Shown here: positions 59,086 through 64,000 of the stretch, piece by piece
How positions within the stretch are numbered: position 1 is the stretch's first letter
Layout of the letters: each line of letters begins with the position of its first letter
Origin: Costus lasius
Lineage: Eukaryota > Streptophyta > Magnoliopsida > Zingiberales > Costaceae
Direction: 5' to 3'
DNA: 64,000 nt
NCBI GenBank assembly: GCA_027563935.2
Contig: JANVAS020000203.1
Coordinates: 3,100,001-3,164,000 of the forward strand
The notes under the pieces: generated by a model
What the model was told of the DNA's origin: nothing
Seen by the model: the letters and a program-made list of their open reading frames with translations, nothing else
The model's database searches: none
Translations under genes and position numbers: made by a program

Positions 59086-62000
59086 TACTCCCCCACCCAA
59101 GTTCGTCGTCGCCCTCGACAACAGGCTGTCCATGTAGATTTTCAACTCCTCCTCAAACTGCCACAAATCAGAAGCTTTCTCCCATTTAGCTTCTTCTATG
59201 GGTGTTCCTTCCCACTACACAAGAAATTCCATCCGCCTGTTCCTCCTATACTGTCCAAGTGTTTTGTGATTCAAAATCTTTTCAATCTTTTTATCGAACT
59301 CTGCCCGAACACTAGGAGGAGCCCGACGCCCCTGAGAGCGACTGGGGTCGGTCTCGTCGGTATGAAACTTTTTCAAAAAGCTCACATGAAAGGTCGGATG
59401 AAGCTTTAATCTGTCGGGAAGCTTCAGCCTGTAGGCTACAGCACCAACCCGTCTCAAGACCTCGAAGGGTCCCTCATATCTCTGAATAAGACTGCGATGC
59501 GCAGTCTTGGCTGAGATCTTTCTCCACATCTGAGGTGTTAACTTTAAAAGCACAAGATCCCCAACTTCGAACTGTTCATCGCGTCTACTCTGATTGGCAT
59601 AATGCTGCATCCTTCTTGCAGCGTGCTCTAAGCTATCACGAGTCTCCTGGAGCACCTCGGCATGATCTCTCGCAACCCGATAGGCTGCTGGGCACTCACC
59701 ATCGGTGTGCTGCACAACATCAGCGGGGGTGAGAGGCTGTCGTCCTAACACCAACTCAAATGGTGTCTTGCCGGTCGCTGAAGACTGCTGCAAGTTGTAG
59801 GCAAACTGCGCCGTGTCGAGGAGAGACACTCAGTTGCGCTGGCTTGCCGACACGAAGTGACGAAGGTATTCTTCAAGTAGTGCGTTTATCCTCTCCGTCT
59901 GGCCATCGGTCTGAGGATGGTTCGCTGTAGAAAACTTTAGCTCGGAACCAAGAGTCTTGAACAAGGACGTCCAGAAGTTACCAGTGAACCTGGCATCTCT
60001 GTCAGAAACAATGTCCAGAGGAAGCCCAAAAAGCTTCACTACATGCTTGAAGAATAGGTCAGCCGTCTCCTTGGCTGAACAAGGCTCAGGTGCTGCGATG
60101 AACACAGAGTACTTAGAGAACCTGTCCACCACAACAAAGATAGAAGCCTTCCCTTCGACCTTCGGTAACCCAGTAATAAAATCCATGGAAACTGAAGTCC
60201 ATGGTCGTTCCGGAATGGGAAGAGGCTGTAACAATCCAGCTTCGCGCCTCCTATCGACTTTATCCTGCTGGCAGATCAAGCAGGTGCGGACATAATGATC
60301 GACATCAGCTCGCATGGAGGGCCAATAACAAGATCGGGATAATAGAATCAGCATCCTGCGCTGTCCCGGATGTCCACTCCATGCTGTGTCGTGAAGCTCT
60401 CGCAATAACTCGCGTCGAAGTCTGCTAGTCACCGGAACAAGTGGCCGACCGCCCTCGGCCATCAGAAGGTCGTCGCCCTGAAGATAGTAACGACGAACCT
60501 TGCCTTCTCGCACGTCGGCGATCAGCTGCTGGTATTTGGTGTCGAGAGCAGCAGCTTGCCGAATGCGATCGAGGAGATCACCCTCAATCCTCGATATAGA
60601 AGCAAGCACCACAGTGCACATCCTGCTGAGAGCATCTGGAACCACATTGGAGCGCCCCGGTCTGTGCTCCCAGGTGAAGTCAAATTCAGCGAGGAACTCC
60701 TGCCATCTCGCTTGTTTAGGTGAAAGCTTTTTCTGCGTAGCGAAGTATGTGTTGGCGACATTATCCGTCTTTACTACGAAAGCGCTACCGAGAAGATAGA
60801 TGCACCAAACTCGAAGGCAGTGGATCACGGCGACCATCTCCTTCTCGTGAGCTGAGTAACGCTGCTCCACCGGACTTAACTTCCGGCTCTCAAATGCCAC
60901 TGGGTGCCCCTCCTGTAAGAGCACTCCACCGATCGCTCTGTCAGAGGCATCGGTATGGACCTCAAAGGGCCGACTGAAGTCCGGCATACGAAGAACCGGC
61001 TCACTGGCGATCCTGCGTTTCAACTCTGCAAACGCAGTCTGATGCCGTTCTTGCCATAGCCATGGAGTCTCCTTCCTCAGGAGGTCAGAAAGTGGAGCTG
61101 CGATCTTGGAGTAATCCTGGATAAATTTCCTGTAGAAATTCGCCACTCCCAGGAAAGATCGGAGCTCAGTAGGGGAAGTAGGTGCGGTCCACTCGACGAT
61201 GGCACGCACCTTCTCAGGATCCATCTGGACAGTGCCATGGCCTACCACATGGCCCAGAAACTGGATCTCAGAAGCAGCAAAGGAGCATTTTTCCCTCTTC
61301 ACATACAGCTGGTGTTCCCTCAGTCTCTGAAACACCAATCTCAGATGCTGCAAATGCTCCTCCATCGTGGTCGAGTACACCACGATATCATCAAGGTAGA
61401 CGACCACAAAATCGTCTAGCAACTGTGTCAGAACATTATTCATCAGGTGGGAGAAGGTAGCCGGCGCATTGGTTAAGCCGAATGGCATCACCAAGAACTC
61501 GAAGGCGCCGTACCGGGTGACACAGGCTGTCTTCGCCTCATCTCCCTCAGCTATGCGGACCTGCCAATAGCCTGATCTCAAATCAAGCTTGGTGAAGACA
61601 GTAGCGCCCGCTAGTCTGTCAATGAGGTCCTGGATATGTGGAATCGGGTATCTGTTCCTGATGGTGATCTTATTTAAGGCACGATAGTCAACACAGAAGC
61701 GAAGACTACCGTCCTTTTTCTTTTGAAACAGCACAGGAGCACCAAATGGAGATTGGAGGGTTGGATGAACCCAGCTGCCAAGAGTTCATCCAACTGCTTC
61801 CTCAGCTCTACGAGCTCTGCAGGAGGCATGCGGTATGGGGGTCGGAAAGAAGGAGCTGCCCCAGGAACCAACTCAATGCGGTGATCAATCGCACGTCTGG
61901 GAGGAAGCTCCTTAGGTAGCTCAGGCGGAAGAAGATCCTGGAACTCCTCAAGTAAATTCTTCACTTCCGCTGGTACATCGTCTGGACCTTCTACAGGGGC

Positions 62001-63608
62001 CGTCACCCATGTAGCCAGAAAGGTCCGCTCGCCCCGACGTAAGCCTGTCTCAAGAGTAGTCGCTGATATGCATGTACTCTGAGCCTTCCCTGGTCGTACT
62101 GACTTATCCGACCCAGCCAACTGTAGGCAACGAACAAAACAAGGGTATCTCTCATCCATCACCTGGACACCCTTTAGATGAGGGACTATAGCAGCCTTCA
62201 TCTTCTGTATCAACTCCAAGCCGACGATGACATCATAATCGTCCATCTGAACCACGCGTACATGGTTCTTACCCTTCCACTCCCCGAAGACAAGAGGAAC
62301 ATCATAGGATATTCCTGCGATCTGCCGCTCCTCAGCGTTGATCGTCTTGAAGCGGTCCTGAGCAGGGGACATGCTCAGCCCTAGCCGCGTCGCCATGCCA
62401 TGAGCCACAAAAACATGAGATGCACCACTATCGATCATGGCATGAACTCGATGTGAGTTCACCCTCATCTCCACGTACATCAACTTGGTCTTCATTGTGG
62501 TGGAAGTGGCAATGGCGTTGATCACCAAAGGATTCACAGTGATCAGAGGATCTTCAGATTGGGCAGCCTCCCGCTGAACAATAGCTGCAAGTGTATCTCC
62601 CCGAGGACAATCACGCATGCGATGAGGACCTCGGCAAAGAAAACACTTCAGCTGCTGCTTGGGAGCGCCCCTAGGAGGAGAACCGGCTGGTGTGGCTTTC
62701 TTCTGGCCGGTTCCTGAAGAGGTAGCTCCTCCCTTTCCCTGCTTCTTCTTATACCCACCCTTGGGTCCTGGAGCTGGACGCTTCCCCTTATTCCTCTGAG
62801 GGGAACGTGACTTAGATGGACCAGAGGAGATAGGGGCAGATTGCTTCCTATCCCTCAAATCCACTAAGTAATCAGCTACGGCCATAGCCTCTTTGAGAGT
62901 TAATGGGCTATGTCTCCTAACTTCCAACTGTGCCCATGTCTGCATCCTCTCTAAGAAGAAGTACAAGCGATCCTCTTCTTCCATTCGTGGTATTTCGAGC
63001 ATGGCGGCAGAGTAAGCTCGAACATACTCACGAACTGTCCCCGTGTGTCTGATTTTATGTAAAGAGTCTCTAGCAGTCTTTGAAGTGTGTGTCGGCAGGA
63101 ACTGGTTCTTCAGTTCAGCTTTTAACTCATCCCATGAGATGTCACGTGGCACCTCTTCTCCCGGAGGGGTCACTAAGGTACGCCACCAGAGCTTGGCGTC
63201 ACCTGTCAGATATGCCGAACACAACTGCGCTCTCTCATAATCAGACACCTGAGCATTTCTGAAATACTGCTCCATATCCCAAAGGAAATTCTCAAGTTCC
63301 TTTGCACTGCGTACCCCACTGAAAGTAGAGGGCTCGGGAACACGCACTCTAGTGGTCTGCAGCTGGGAACTCCCAGCGCCTGTGGCTGAAGTAGAAGCAC
63401 GGGCAGCAGCCTGCCCCTTCAAACTAGCCACCTCCAATGCAAGTCCACCAAGGGCACTGGAGAGACGTGCCAACTCAGAATCCAGGCGGGTCCCAACGGA
63501 CTCGACCGCCGACCGAAGTGCCTCGAGACGCTCCATGATCGTAGCGTCTCCATCGAAGTTCCCTATCGCAGTCTCCAAGTGGGAGATGCGCTCTGCAGCT
63601 GTAACCAT
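59065..63608 (-). pseudogene. gag-pol: Chromovirus gag-pol pseudogene, one frameshift and two nonsense codons
   Basis: Start MVTAAERISHLE. Domains in order: coiled-coil N-terminus; capsid (WWRTLV, LKNQFLP); knuckle CFLCRGPHRMRDC near residue 325; protease (MIDSGASHVFVA, near residue 400); RT (FCVDYRALNKIT, FTKLDLRSGYWQVR, VVYLDD intact); RNase H (EVHTDASDRAIGG, SAHEKEM); integrase zinc region (HPGQRR...CLICQQDK) and DDE core (MDFITGLP, SDRDARF, ANHPQTDGQTERIN); C-terminal region (RYEGPFEVL, HPTFHVSFLKK); chromodomain (KIEKILNHKTLGQ...WEGTPIEEAKWEKA). Breaks: a one-base deletion near 61750 in the stretch before FQKKK; TGG to TGA at 59832-59830 in the integrase; TAG at 59217-59215 in the chromodomain. 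The uninterrupted frame would end inside the 3' LTR. The chromodomain is known to direct insertion to chromatin marks. Confidence 0.93.
59086..59100 (-). other. Polypurine tract of the chromovirus
   Basis: The minus strand reads TTGGGTGGGGGAGTA directly before the LTR start TGTGATGC. The tract is also translated, because the pol frame runs across it. Confidence 0.85.
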
Positions 63609-63834
63609 TGTGATTGTGAGAAGTAACTCTGAAGTTCTGCTGGTGGAATGAGATCTGATGGTCTGACCTCTGGGTGCACTGAAAAGAGCTAAGTAGTGCT
63701 CGGTCTGTGTCGGAATTGAGCGATCAGTGAAGAGGCTGAGAGACTACGCCCCGGCGCTAGGCACCGACGTACGCACCCTCCAAACAGCGTACACCGACGT
63801 CGATATCCCTGACAATAGACTTACACAAACTTAA

Positions 63835-63847
63835 GCTCTGATACCGG
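63835..63847 (-). other. Primer binding site of the chromovirus, initiator-Met type
   Basis: The minus strand reads CCGGTATCAGAGC after the LTR end AACA and two bases. It differs from the usual TGGTATCAGAGC by a T-to-C change in the second base of the match. Confidence 0.8.
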
Positions 63848-63849
63848 TT

Positions 63850-64000
63850 TGTTATGGGCAAATTTATTTTTTTAATAATAAACTTAACCACAACCGGCAG
63901 ATCCCCTCACAGAGATCTCAGCCCTACACTAGAGTGGCCCGCGACCGGTTAGGATCGCGTTGCGGAAGCTGGCCCAGTACTTTACAAGTCCTCACACCAC
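63850..64000 (-). repeat. 5' LTR of the chromovirus (truncated by window end)
   Basis: TGTTATGGGCAAATTT onward, 151 bases visible, differing from the 3' LTR at three positions. Confidence 0.92.

Larger units (their letters stand above)
57296..64000 (-). mobile_element. Chromovirus (Ty3/gypsy), nearly intact, runs off the window
   Basis: Minus-strand order is 5' LTR (first 151 bases visible), initiator-Met-type primer site, short leader, one gag-pol frame with chromodomain, polypurine tract and 3' LTR. The overlapping 151 bases of the two LTRs differ at three positions, all transitions, which suggests a fairly recent insertion. Damage seen in coding sequence: one single-base deletion and two nonsense codons. 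The chromodomain and the CX2CX3HX4C knuckle place it among chromoviruses, perhaps Galadriel-like. It starts immediately after the target duplication of the neighbouring solo LTR. Confidence 0.93.

Overview
This window is plant nuclear DNA, almost certainly from an angiosperm. It is transposon-dense intergenic and intronic sequence with one recognisable host gene. The GC-rich first exon of that gene and the abundance of Athila, Angela-like Copia and chromovirus LTR elements would fit a monocot, but I cannot fix the species. No CRISPR array, operon, rRNA or functional tRNA gene is visible.

Layout. (1) 1-11852: a minus-strand Ty3/Athila retrotransposon (family A). It has long LTRs, a tRNA-Asp-type primer site and decayed gag-pol. 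Its right LTR is split by a 1640-bp solo LTR at 9365-11004. (2) 11853-22906: a plus-strand Copia element of Angela/BARE type. Family A lies inside its 5' LTR, and its pol is split by an inverted solo LTR at 17178-19565. (3) 22907-23850: a decayed chromovirus end. (4) 23966-25643: a solo family A LTR with a perfect target duplication. (5) 25649-40145: an old minus-strand Athila-like family B locus in an internal-LTR-internal-LTR arrangement. Later insertions into it are an Angela-type solo LTR (29644-31535), a hAT MITE (32541-33065), and another Angela-type solo LTR (34614-38969) that is itself split by a Tekay/Del-like solo LTR (36298-38777). (6) 41170-55287: the first three exons of a GT14 beta-glucuronosyltransferase (GlcAT14-like) gene. 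Intron 1 is 13.2 kb and holds a truncated Copia element, a dead 6.9-kb hAT transposon and, inside the hAT, a small gag-only LTR element with three LTRs. (7) 55338-64000: in intron 3, a chromovirus solo LTR abuts a nearly intact chromovirus whose 5' LTR runs off the window. Exon 4 of the host gene must lie beyond the window or be lost.

Insertion boundaries were set from TG...CA termini (or hAT terminal inverted repeats) plus target-site duplications read directly in the sequence. These give an order of events: family B LTRs, then Angela-type solo LTR, then Tekay-like solo LTR; and Angela, then Athila A, then the 1640-bp solo LTR. All retroelement coding regions carry stops or frameshifts. The chromovirus at the right end is the least damaged (one frameshift and two nonsense codons seen).

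The less ordinary signals are: a regularly spaced array of 22-bp palindromes upstream of the TATA box in family A LTRs; a duplicated core promoter in one solo LTR; pol III-like A/B boxes in the Tekay-like LTR; a tandem LTR plus primer-site duplication in the small element; and the host gene whose small exons lie 13 kb apart.
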